Positions 43,318 to 53,094 of a stretch of 64,000 nt of DNA are shown here, piece by piece. The stretch is from Saturnia japonica (taxonomy: Eukaryota; Arthropoda; Insecta; Lepidoptera; Saturniidae): positions 9,982,001 to 10,046,000 of the forward strand of contig CM065309.1 in NCBI GenBank assembly GCA_033032175.1, given 5' to 3'. Both the position numbers and the translations under genes were made by a program. Numbering within the stretch: the stretch's first letter is position 1; each line of letters opens with the position of its first letter. The notes beneath the pieces are model-generated. The model had not been told where the DNA came from and did no database searches. It worked only from the letters and a program-made list of their open reading frames with translations.

Positions 43318-43530
43318 TTTTGAACTGGCGACGTGTTTACTTTGAGTGAATGTAAGAAAATGACGCACCAGATTCATATTCCTACCTTATATTGTATCAC
43401 ATGGTCTAATGTTTTATTTCTGTCTCTTGTGCATAAATAGGATTCATCGGTAGATGTGAAGGTGAGCTTGTTTGACATCGATTCACAAACAGATTTTGGT
43501 TAAGAGCCTTTATGATCGAAACTAAGTAAC
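43318..43530 (-). promoter_or_regulatory. Promoter and conserved upstream block of the cuticle gene
   Basis: AATATAAG at 43386-43393, about 70 bp before the ATG. The upstream block (43411-43530) shares TGCACAAGAGACAGAAATAAAAC-type sequence, CACCTTCACATC and CTCTTAACCAAAATCTG with the blocks at 11926-12140 and 33338-33540. The similarity extends about 200 bp from the start codon. Confidence 0.68.
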
Positions 43531-43864
43531 TGTTTTTCAACTGGTTGTGTTGTTTTGTATAGTAGGATAGGTAACGAGTATAATTGCCCTATTAGCAGGT
43601 ACGTACGTGTATTATGTAATGACTAAGATAGCTGCCGAGTCGCTAAGCAAGATGTAAGAAGCACGTTCTGAGTTTTGAAAGTTTATGTTTATTTCTACAT
43701 AGTACTTAACTTATATTTGAAAAACTCGTAAATCCAATATATTTTGCAATCAAGTCTTATTATAATTCAGTTAATATTATTTCAAAAAGATAGTGTTTTA
43801 ATTGAGTTATTCGTAAGCCACGGCTCATAGATAAAAAAGAGAGAGTAATTAAAGAGGTAAAAAA
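43531..43864. other. Non-coding, nothing recognised
   Basis: Spacer upstream of the cuticle promoter. Nothing specific. Confidence 0.4.
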
Positions 43865-44035
43865 ACCTTGTGTTGTGTTCCTGTAGTGAGTAGGGTTTCC
43901 AGAGTTTCTCGGGGAAGAAGGTTCAAGGTCGGCAATGCAAAATAATTCTTGTATTACAAGCGTCTATAGACTACAGTATTCACTTACCATAAGACATAAC
44001 CATATACCGTACGCTTGTTTGCCACCTTAGTTGTA
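43865..44035 (-). repeat. GGTGGCAAACAAG repeat, reverse copy
   Basis: In reverse it starts GGTGGCAAACAAGCGTACGG and ends GAACACAACACAAGGTTTTT. A forward copy is at 55667-55850. It is probably a SINE or LINE tail; class uncertain. Confidence 0.6.
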
Positions 44036-44399
44036 TAAAAAGTTCTAAATGGTGATGGCTTTTTTAAATATAATCAAGTTAAAGGCCACACAAACCCATA
44101 CACTTTGACTTTGAAAGCAATTGGTTATTAAAATGGTCAAAATGACGGGCAATTCTCTTAATTCCAACTACTTATAACCGAAATTATCATTTCAAGTAAT
44201 CTTTGTGATATCGATGTCATGAACACGATACTCATATATAGTTATGTTCTCCGCAAAATGTGCAGATACTTGTATCAAAAATATAACGTCTTCGTAACCA
44301 GTAAGTGGAGCTTTAATTTCTGTACTATTAAGAGGTTAAAACTCGTAATGTTTGAAAGTTAATAATATAATACACTTTTTCATACAATGCTTATAAAAT

Positions 44400-44570
44400 G
44401 AATTTACTGCACCTTACGATCAGTGCAACAGTGACATAAGGGTCACGACCTCCCAGGTTGAGAAACATGCTATAGAGCAGGGGTCATCAAATGACGGACC
44501 GCGATCGATGACCTATTTTATGCAGATCAAGTGCAATTTTTTCATTTAGTTCAGAAGATCAATGTATTTT
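44400..44570. mobile_element. hAT-type terminal fragments
   Basis: Two motif sets sit side by side: GGGTCACGACCTCCCAGGTTGAGAAAC (44429-44465, in pieces) and CAGGGGTCATCAAATGACGG (44478-44497). Both resemble ends of hAT elements (CAGNGGTNNNCAA-type termini). No transposase is present. Confidence 0.4.
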
Positions 44571-45044
44571 ATTATTTAGCCAGCGCATTATCTTCTCTGT
44601 TAGTATGCAAGAACTTATAAAACTGATAGAAAAGAAATAACCAAAATATGAATTTTCTATATATCACTTTGTAAGTAGTGCAAAATATATACTTCGGTAA
44701 CACGGTTTCATTTGTTGACAAGACATGGACAGAAAACCCTTATTTATATAAATATATAGAAAGTTTACAATTTTTATTGCAAATTACTAAATTTTTATGC
44801 TTGTTTTTGACTTTTTACTACAAAAATCATTCTATATATATGCAAAATTTTAATTTAAAGCTTTATACTATTTTCTTGTTTAGATATATCATCATGCAAT
44901 GCATTTAAGAGCAAGAGCAACAACCTCATGGAAACTATAAAAACTCGGACGTATATGTAATCAAAGGTGAAAGGCTAGTTTTAAATAATCGAGGAGGTCA
45001 CACTCCGTAATAAATTAAATCAATAAAACAAATTTGAAATTTTT
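44571..45044. other. Non-coding, nothing recognised
   Basis: AT-rich sequence. The open frame at 44678-44908 has skewed, low-complexity composition and no recognisable motif. Confidence 0.4.
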
Positions 45045-45169
45045 GGAAATACTTATTTAACGATTTCCAAAAGTTTTGATTAAAATTCTCATAGCCCATC
45101 ATTCATGGAGTGAACTAAACTTCCCGTGTACTAAATTTCATCAAAATTTTCCCAGAACCAACAAATATA

Positions 45170-45378
45170 TGTGGGATGTGTATCAAAAGTGCTCAGAATA
45201 AAGATCCTGTAATTCTTTAAATCTTCTTTTATTTAATATTTATAAATTATAATCGAAATCGTAAAAACACTTATTCATTGTTCAACCAACTTGACAGATC
45301 TGTTTTGTTGCCAGGAAAAAATTAAAAATACCTATAATACTCAAATGTTGCTGTGTTAGAATGTTCTATTCTCCCACA
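45170..45378 (-). repeat. 3' LTR of the deleted LTR element
   Basis: Direct repeat of 46424-46632, same length. Confidence 0.9.
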
Positions 45379-45604
45379 CGGCCATCCTGCTCCTCGTCCG
45401 ACCCGGGCGAGCTTGAGTCATCATCCAGGCACCACATCTTCATCATGTCACTGCTAGTAGTTTTCTGCAAAGGACCCTCTCCACTTAGCTTGCTGACAGT
45501 GTACCGGTCATTCTTATTAACTTTTGTTACTTCATAAGGGCCTAAAAATCTTGAGCCAATCTTAGTTCTTCCAAATTGTGTTCTCTGAATAGCTACTATG
45601 TCTT
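45366..45604 (-). pseudogene. Integrase C-terminal (GPY/F) remnant
   Basis: Minus-strand frame RTQFGRTKIGSRFLGPYEVT followed by KNDRYTVSKLSGEG and an acidic end, stopping at 45366-45368 inside the LTR. GPYEV and YTVSKL mark the GPY/F module at the C-terminus of gypsy-type integrases. All catalytic domains upstream are missing. Confidence 0.75.
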
Positions 45605-45720
45605 AGCTCCAAAATGACCATTATCATGATTTCTTCTTATTATTTCGCTCTGCATCTTCTTTGGTACTACAATAAGAGATCTATCACCAAATTTCTTTAT
45701 ATAAAATATTGTTCATCATA

Positions 45721-46227
45721 CTATAGGTTAGCAGCCCCATACAACATTGCTTTCTTTAATTCTATATCTCTAATACCGTCAATAACGTATTCCATTAAAG
45801 CAGCATCTTCTACTGTACTATTCATAGCCAATTCCTTCATGTGCAAAAAATATTGTTGGCATGTTTCACTGTTTCTCATCTTACGTGCCGCTAGCTTTTT
45901 ATGAACAGCAGCACTATTTAACGTTCGTTGAAATTCTTCTTTAAGGGCATTTTTCAAATCACTCCAAGTTTTTATATCACGTAAAGATCTTAGGAATAAT
46001 TTTGCAGTACCGACGAGAAGACGTTTTGCATAAATTAATTGTTCTATATCACACCACTGCATTAAAAGACCTGTTTCTTCGATATCACATATCCAGGATT
46101 CGATCCCATAAGTATCGTCTCCACTAAACGGTGTCATTGATTTTTCCAGATCGTTAAACGAGATACGTGGCGGTATTACAGTTGATAATTGAGCATTTTC
46201 TTCTTCTATGATTTTTTTAGGCGGCAT
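45721..46227 (-). CDS. Gag-like protein of the deleted LTR element
   Basis: An intact 168-codon frame starting MPPKKIIEEENAQLST and running into the deletion joint, where it ends AANL. The body has the retrotransposon-gag pattern: FSGDDTYGIESWICDIEE, LRSLRDIKTWSDLKNALKEE, and CQQYFLHMKELAM. A zinc knuckle would normally follow but is lost. The start lies about 175 bp after the primer site. Whether it still makes a particle protein is unknown. Confidence 0.8.
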   Translation of the reverse strand: MPPKKIIEEENAQLSTVIPPRISFNDLEKSMTPFSGDDTYGIESWICDIEETGLLMQWCDIEQLIYAKRLLVGTAKLFLRSLRDIKTWSDLKNALKEEFQRTLNSAAVHKKLAARKMRNSETCQQYFLHMKELAMNSTVEDAALMEYVIDGIRDIELKKAMLYGAANL

Positions 46228-46402
46228 TTTCGGTGTTTACTCTCTTACTATCACTAAACAGGTAAATCTTTCTCATAAAATGGAAAACACTTTCAACTTC
46301 TTTCGTAGTTAGTTATACTTCCGAATCCGACTTGTCGGTAGGTAAGTCATAAATATGTAATCTTCGTTCGTAATGCTTCTTCAAAATTCACACTTTTTCA
46401 CC

Positions 46403-46420
46403 ATCCCGGACGAGCCCCCA
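46403..46420 (-). promoter_or_regulatory. Primer-binding site, tRNA-Pro type
   Basis: TGGGGGCTCGTCCGGGAT, 3 bases from the 5' LTR edge. The 18 bases match the tRNA-Pro primer site also used by gammaretroviruses. Confidence 0.82.
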
Positions 46421-46423
46421 AAT

Positions 46424-46632
46424 TGTGGGATGTGTGTCAAAAGTGCTCAGAATAAAGATCCTGTAATTCTTTAAATCTTCTTTTATTTAATATTTATAAA
46501 TTATAATCGAAATCGTAAAAACACATATTCATTGTTCAACGAACTTGACAGATCTGTTTTGTTGCCAGGAAAAAATTAAAAATACCTATATTACTCAAAT
46601 GTTGCTGTGTTAGAATGTTCTATTCTCCCACA
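46424..46632 (-). repeat. 5' LTR of the deleted LTR element
   Basis: Direct repeat of 45170-45378, same length. Confidence 0.9.
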
Positions 46633-46885
46633 TATATATATTTTAAAGATTTCTAAAAGTAATAATGAAAGTTTTTATACCCTATCAATTGACCACTGAC
46701 ATAAGCATTCCATGTACAAAATTTTATAAGGATCAGTTAAGCCATTTTTGAGTTAAATACGGAAATACAAACAGACAAACAGACAAAAAAATTCATATTC
46801 GTCATCAGAATCGTTCAAAAATTTGAGAAAAAACATTACGTGTACAGACAGAACTACTTATTTATTTATAAATAGATTATCACTG

Positions 46886-48711
46886 AAATATCGTCAACAT
46901 GTTTTTTGGCGAAATTAAAAAGTATATTAGAAGACATTTCTTTCTAAATGTGGTCAGGCTTCAGTAATTACCTAGTGTGTAAAAGTGTGTATGGTTACTA
47001 TTACTTTTTTATGAAACATTTTAAAACGTATCAAGGATCTCAACGTTAAGCTCCGAAAAAGGGAACTTCTGTCCAAGTGAGAAATTTTTCACAAAAAGTT
47101 GACCACTTGAATAACTCTGATGGATGGGCGAACCGACAGTCTTTTATATTTTTAAACCAGAGCTCTATAGTGTTTTATATAATGTTTAAAATAATATTTA
47201 ATTAATTTTATTGATTTAATTATTTTATTATCATTTATTTAATTATTAAAAATGTAATAAAAACTAATTGGTGATCCATGCTTTCGATTGTATATTGAGT
47301 ACGCCAATATTTAGCTCGGGGTATTATGATTCCTAAATACGACAGACTTTTTCATAGAGATTTTAATAACATATCGTGCTGCAAAGATTTATACCTACGT
47401 ATTATACCGCTAAAATGTCATTATTCCCTATTTAATTTAGTAACTATGATTTAGATTACATGTGAAAGATATTGTGATATTTTTTTTGTAAGTAAATACT
47501 TAGTTAATATTACCTGGAAACTGCTAAAATGCAATTTATATCGAGTGGATATTTCTTAATAAATGTACAATGTAACAATAAAAGAGTAATTTATTCTGTA
47601 ATGCATCTTTAATAAAAATTGTCATGTGCGTGTCGCGGGCCACTCACAGTGTAGGGTTTCATAGTTGCCCGTAACAATATGCAAACTTAGAAGGGGGCTT
47701 TCAGTAATTTTCAACGGAATTTGTACGAAAATACTTCTCCACGTACAATTTATAAGTTGGGGTCGGCTAGAGCACGTTTATCTGTAATACCTGAGATATT
47801 TTTTTCTTTTAACTTCATTATAAATACTACTGCCGTGAATTTTACACATATCCAAAAAAAAGTAATTTAGCTGGCAGGGGAGGGGCACAATTGAATATAA
47901 TAAAAATTAACACTGTTAAGCTTTTTTATAGTATCACGGCAAATTGACGGTATTGTGTCTGATGGTAAGCACAGAACAATCCTAACGCAACGGTGTAGTC
48001 ACCGTAGTCAAAGTTATCACAGAGATATCATAATCCATCGACGCAACGGTCGGCGCTGTCATGGCCTCATAACTTAAATGTATTAAGGCTGATCCTGAAA
48101 CGTGGCACGTAAAAGCGACTTTTTTACTATCTCATACGTCTACGGACTTTTCATCACATACACGGTGATCGCGACCCAGTCGAGCAAAGCAACGCTACCA
48201 CCCCGCTATCGCCATTTTCCGTAAGTTACTCAGCAGGGTGCAACACGTGCAGGTGAGGTTAGCTTGAGCAACTCAACTTTAAATATGTGATTTGACAACC
48301 ATTGCAAAGTTTAATAATTCGCAAACGGATCCCTGAATTGAAAAGTGGTTTTAACAGACCTGAAATATTTTTGAACGACCTATCTAAGGACAACCCACAC
48401 CATGGGATATACGATAAAAACAAAAATTTATCCCCACTTTACATGTAGGGAGGTACCCTAAAAAATATTTTAACACTTAATACACAATATCTGGGCAACC
48501 GAGCTGTGCTCGATCTCTTATAGACAAAAAAAGAAAAACACCATATTTAACTAAAGCTCTTAAAAAGTAATTTAAAAAGATAACACATACAAATAATGTT
48601 ATCTCTGAGCAAAGTTGCGGACAGACAGACGGACATGGCGAAACTATTAAAGATCTATTAAGTATGATACGCACTGAATGTGCTCATTTGAATTTATTAT
48701 ATTATTAAATA
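46886..48711. other. Intergenic, unclassified
   Basis: No gene is supported. 47930-48060 and 48150-48250 contain GC-richer phrases (CACGGCAAATTGACGG, GCTACCACCCCGCTATCGCC) that look like decayed interspersed repeats. Confidence 0.4.
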
Positions 48712-48985
48712 TTATATTAGCTGTGTCCCACGTTTTCACCCGTGGTAATTTTATACGACAAACATCAGCAACGCACCCTGTGTAGGCAATTTTTTATACT
48801 TCTTGTAAAACTATCGACATATTTATGAGGAATATTTTTTTTAAATTATAATATAGCCTATATTACTTGCTGATACTGTAGGCTTTATATAGCTGAAAGA
48901 ATTTTTAAAATCGGTCAAGTAGTTTTGAGTTTATCCACAAAAACAATCAAAAATTCAAATGTTTCCTCTTTATAATATTATATTA
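48712..48985 (-). repeat. Short complete Helitron-like element
   Basis: In reverse it starts ATAATATTATAAAGAGGAAA with TTGATTGTTTTTG and CTCAAAACTACTTGACCG, and ends CACGGGTGAAAACGTGGG followed by ACACAGCTAAT. This is the standard layout of a small lepidopteran Helitron-derived repeat of about 275 bp. Confidence 0.6.
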
Positions 48986-49361
48986 TTAAATATATTTTTT
49001 AATAAAACTTCGCAAGATTTCCCAAGAAACCCTTGAAATTATATGTATTCGATTTATATATTTTTTTAAAGATAATATTAATTCATGCAAAAGCAATTGG
49101 TAGTCTGTGAGGAGTTAGATACGTGTGTTTGTGCACTTGTATGTATATTTCAAATTTGACAATGGCTATTATATTCTTTATCATGAGTAATCTTTTCGCT
49201 ATTATGTTAAAAACAAATTAGCTGGGTAGTTGAAATCTATTGCAAATCATAGAACATCCATTTGGGCATTTACAGATGAAGTAGGTAATAATATTATGTA
49301 AAAATAATATGTTTTTTTTTTTACAATAAAACAAAGTTGATTTTTAAATACTTAATATGGT

Positions 49362-49367
49362 TTTATT
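49362..49367 (-). terminator. Polyadenylation signal of the cuticle gene
   Basis: AATAAA on the minus strand, about 110 bp after the stop codon of the gene at 49479-49996. Confidence 0.6.
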
Positions 49368-49478
49368 ACTAGAACACAATTATACGGTATATAAATATTA
49401 TATACAGTTATAAGCGAATTTTACTATTTACAGAAGAATAATTAATAATTATTTCTTGTTTGTAAATAAATATGCATT

Positions 49479-49996
49479 TTAGCCGACAAATGAAGCAAGA
49501 ACAGCAGGAGATAAGGCTCCTCCAGGTCCTTGTTGGATCTGAGGCTGGAATCCATTCTCATCGGCGATGTAAGTAACAGTGTATGTGACACCGTCGGGTC
49601 CTAACCAGGAATATTGTCCTTGAACAGCGATGCCTTCATTTTCAGTTCCCACGTTTTTCAGTTGTCCTTGTTCTTCGTGTTTGCTACCGTTAGATAACTC
49701 CCACCTATAAACAAAGATAAATATTTAAGTATTATTTAATTTTTGTTACTTTTATGTTTTAGTGCAATTTTTACGAAGACTATGGCAGCTTACGCAAAGT
49801 TATAAGCATCAAGTCCTGAGTTGTTAACTTCGTAACGAAGGATTTGCACGTCTTGGGGATTTTGGGGAGCAGCCGATGCCAAGGCGACGATAACGAGAAT
49901 CACGAACTGAAAAAAAAAACTTAATAAAAGATCAAAAGTTCAAAAGCACTGTTCACACAACTAATTTCATCACTTCACTGTACTGACCAATTTCAT
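49479..49996 (-). CDS. RR-1 larval-type cuticular protein, intact (115 aa, three exons)
   Basis: Coding exons are 49988-49996 (ATG AAA TTG), 49794-49906 and 49479-49704, with compact introns of 81 and 89 bp (donors GTCAGT and GTAAG). The product has a signal peptide (MKLFVILVIVALASA, cut before APQNPQ), a short linker (DVQILRYEVNNSGLDAYNFA), and an RR-1 domain: WELSNGSKHEEQGQLKN, GQYSWLGPDGVTYTVTYIAD and ENGFQP, ending GGALSPAVLASFVG. It is shorter and more diverged than the other family members but keeps the same exon phases and the 9-nt first exon. It resembles larval cuticle proteins of the LCP-17/endocuticle glycoprotein type; the exact orthologue is not asserted. It has a clear TATA box and polyadenylation signal and no repeats in its introns, so it looks like an expressed gene. 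Confidence 0.95.
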
Positions 49997-50076
49997 TTTT
50001 AAAGTTATTATTCCTGGGAACTGTCTTCTTCAAAGAGCACTTGGTTTGTGCGATGATTACGTACCCAAACGGTTGT

Positions 50077-50084
50077 CTTATATA
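50077..50084 (-). promoter_or_regulatory. TATA box of the compact cuticle gene
   Basis: TATATAAG on the minus strand, 81 bp before the ATG. An initiator-like TCATCG lies about 28 bp downstream. The conserved block of the other three paralogs is not visible here. Confidence 0.75.
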
Positions 50085-51429
50085 CGTATGTATTTCTTCT
50101 AATGCTCGGTTGCAACATAGTTTGTGTGGTGCTTCTTATTACAGTACTGTCCAAGATGCAGCATCTGTCGCGGCATAGTCGGGTGAACGTACAATCGAAC
50201 AATTGATGCCAGTACACTGAGAATAAGTATGTGTTTGTAAACATTTAATTTGACCCGTGCAACTTTTCTTAAGTAATAATAGACGCACAAATGTCAATGT
50301 TAATATGGATTACAAAAGGTCATAATCTCCTTTATTTCTCACAATATATAGTTATTAAACTTTGAACCATACAATGCGATTACGATATTTGTAATACGAC
50401 AAATTATCGTGTTAATACTCAATAAAGCAAAACACTAAAAGTTTTGTGAAATTAATAATATTCGATAGACGTCGTAATTTGCTTGTCTATATTGATGCAA
50501 ATATTTCTCATATGTTACTTACGGAACAAAATATGATTTAATTTACAACAAGTTCTGATTAGTTTATTTGAATTACATCTTTGTACGTAATGCTACAATT
50601 CTTTCTCTTCTTCTTGATTTGTTGTTTTAAGCCATCGTAATATTTTTTAATATTCAAAGTGGGTCCGATAAAATTATGACATGTTTTTTAGAACTATCTA
50701 GGCAGTTTTTGTGACATCTCAAATTGTATATTTCTAGTATATATTTCACGTATGCACAATAACCAAACTATATCACGCAAAATGCCACCAATATTACATA
50801 ATTTAGGGTCAAAGAACCTAAGTTAGTGAATTAAAATAAAAACTACAGTATGGCAGCTTAAGAGGATCTTAAAAACGAAAACTTTAATCAGGAGCGAAAA
50901 ACGTCTCAAATGTTACAGTTAACAAGCGTAACTAAATCTTAATTCTTAAATGTTAAGTAGCTTTATTTACATTATTTTGGGTCTAATCAAAATGAATGCA
51001 GCGCATCTAAACAGCATCATACAAAAGGAAACCCATATAAACTATAATATACATCATTTAAATGTTTAGTATGTTGATTCAAATATTTTAAAGTACGTCG
51101 GTTCAATATACCTAACTGTTACTTTTACTTTTTTCAAAGACATGTTACATGGATAGGGTGGAGCGTTTTGAACTCTACTTAAACGTATTATGCAATGAAG
51201 TCAAATTGTTATTATTCCGTTGCTTACTGATTAATCAATAAATAATTGTTTACCATTGTCATTTGATAAAGGCCATTTTATTCATCTATAACAGTGAATA
51301 ATACTCTCTTTTACTCACTAGTGAATAAAAACTTTTGAAATTTGGAACCAGCACGAAATATACAAATTATGTAGAAATGTAGAAAATAAATTGCGGGTAA
51401 CACCGTACACGTTATAGCGGTGTAACCTT
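50085..51429. other. Intergenic, nothing recognised
   Basis: Upstream region of the compact cuticle gene. AT-rich, with no supported gene or named repeat. Short minus-strand frames overlapping 50008-50290 are chance. Confidence 0.4.
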
Positions 51430-51670
51430 TTAAAATAAAAAGCAATGATGGGCTTATTACTGTGTATGGTCGTTGCGATCCTTACCATCCCGCTTTATTA
51501 TTGCATATACACCGACTGATCCCTGAGCGCGACAAACCAGAAGAAAATCGGTGATGGGCTTATGACTATATGTATGGTGGTGGTCGCGATCTTTATCACC
51601 AATTTTATTATCGCATTTTTACCACCTGATCCCGGAGTGTGACAAATCTGAAGGAAACCTGTGATAGGTT
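51430..51670 (+). repeat. Two tandem units related to the inner part of repeat 'D'
   Basis: Units of about 105-120 bp, each GATGGGCTTAT(T/G)ACT ... TGCGATC(C/T)TTA ... ATTATTGCAT... CTGATCCC ... GCGACAAA(C/T)C...GAA. The same motif is the end of repeat 'D' at 4160-4232 and is seen again near 60225-60330. Confidence 0.55.
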
Positions 51671-52339
51671 ATCTCTATGGTAAAGTAACTATTGAAATAA
51701 ATATGAAAATATGAATCTGACACATTTATCGTCCCGAAAAAACTGTCGGTCCGTCCTAGTGTGTACCAGCATTAAGATTATATTAGATATATAGCTAGCT
51801 GTCTTTCTCCTTTTCTATATGTAATATCTATCTTATTTCTCAATTCATAAAAGGTGCCTAAACGTGACACGTCCTTGAAATTTACCTCTCAATTCTCGTC
51901 CAACTATAGAATCATCACTTAAGAAGTTTTCTCGCAGCTAATGGTAAAAAATAGAATATATAAATCGTAATTTTTCTAATCTCGGTCCTTGTAAGACCTT
52001 CGTTGCTCTCGCGATTCAATTTAGTTCTTCGAATTAAATTCTCTCATTTTCACTTGTTGTGTAATCTACTATTACTAAATAGTTTTAGATAAACATTTAA
52101 TAATTTTGTTCAGTAAGTATTTCTATTTTTCTATGATTTTATTTTCATTTACGGATAACATAGTACCTAAGTGTTAGCTGCATTAATAATATCCTGCATT
52201 CTGTCGTTTACTGTATATACTATAATTTTTAGGTCAATATCAAGGTTATAGAAATCAGTTTAGTTTAGTTTTATTCGAAAGTTATTTTTTTTATCTTACT
52301 TCAAGCAATAATCTACCTATATATAATATATAGGAGCTG
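51671..52339. other. Non-coding, nothing recognised
   Basis: AT-rich intergenic sequence before the next repeat. Confidence 0.4.
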
Positions 52340-53048
52340 TTCTATAGATAGATTGACTCATCACGATATCTCTGGAACTATAAGACCTAGAGACTTGAAA
52401 TTTGGCAGGAATATTACTTTTACCATGTAGAGGTCAGCTAAGAACGGATTTTAAGAAATTCCTCCCCCAAAGGGGTTTGCGGGGGCGTTAACAATGAAAA
52501 ATTCCCGTTTTTAAAATAAAGCTCCTATCGACTCCAAGTTTGGTAGGAATCTTTTGTAAGAGATGTAGAAATAATTTAGAACGAATTTTACGATATCCCA
52601 TCCTACAGAGTGTTGCGGGGGTGAGTATTAACAATGAAAATTTTTAATTTTCTAGCTATAGCTCCTATCGACTCCAAATTTGGTAGGAGTCTTCTTTAAG
52701 CGATGTAAAAATGATCTAAGAGCGAATTTTATAACAACCTACTTATAATATGGATTGCGGGGGTGGGTGTTAACAATTAAGATTTTTAATATCCGAGCTA
52801 TAGCTTCTACAGACCCTAAATTTGAAAATAATTTTTATCCACCCACCTCCCCCACACATCTACCTCAGAATTCCTACGCATTTAATATGTCTCGATATAT
52901 TTATCTATAGTACATATATATACGAGTATATATTCTAAGGAACACTCACAATAAGCATTTTTGTCTTTAAAATAGCTGGGAGCGGAGGAGCAAGATTCGC
53001 GCGGGCATTCTGTAGTCCACGTGAGCGAAGTCGCGGGCACAGCTAGTA
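52340..53048 (+). repeat. Helitron-like element with internal tandem repeats
   Basis: Three units of about 135-145 bp begin with (T)AGCTCCTATCGACTCCAAAT and contain TTGCGGGGGTG and TTAACAAT (around 52370, 52520 and 52665); the first is diverged. The element ends GAGCGAAGTCGCGGGCACAGCTAGT, a Helitron-like 3' end. Non-coding. Confidence 0.6.
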
Positions 53049-53094
53049 ACAATATAAACCCTTATTCACTGATGTTTATAAATAGTTAAATATT

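Larger units (their letters stand above)
45170..46632 (-). mobile_element. Internally deleted LTR retrotransposon (gypsy-type)
   Basis: Two LTRs of exactly 209 bp, 45170-45378 and 46424-46632, differ at about four sites. They start TGTGGGA and end TCCCACA on either strand. The flanking target duplication is TATA (45166-45169 and 46633-46636). Next to the 5' LTR, at 46403-46420 on the minus strand, is TGGGGGCTCGTCCGGGAT, which is complementary to the 3' end of tRNA-Pro. Only the N-terminal part of gag and the C-terminal end of integrase remain, so nearly all of pol has been deleted. It must rely on an intact relative to move. Confidence 0.9.
45045..46885 (-). repeat. Helitron-like repeat 'A', split by an LTR element
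   Basis: Flanks at 45045-45169 (AATTTCATCAAAATTTT, ACTTCCCGTGTAC in reverse ACACGGGAAGT) and 46633-46885 (TCTGTCTG... TGTACATGG-type units) together form one reverse copy of repeat 'A'. The 1463-bp LTR element inserted in the middle. Confidence 0.55.

Noticed and set aside
44678..44908. 76-codon frame rich in Phe, Leu and Tyr
   Set aside because: Composition reflects T-rich DNA; no homology or regulatory context.
50008..50290. Minus-strand frames upstream of the compact cuticle gene
   Set aside because: They cover the TATA box and 5' UTR of that gene and lack any motif.
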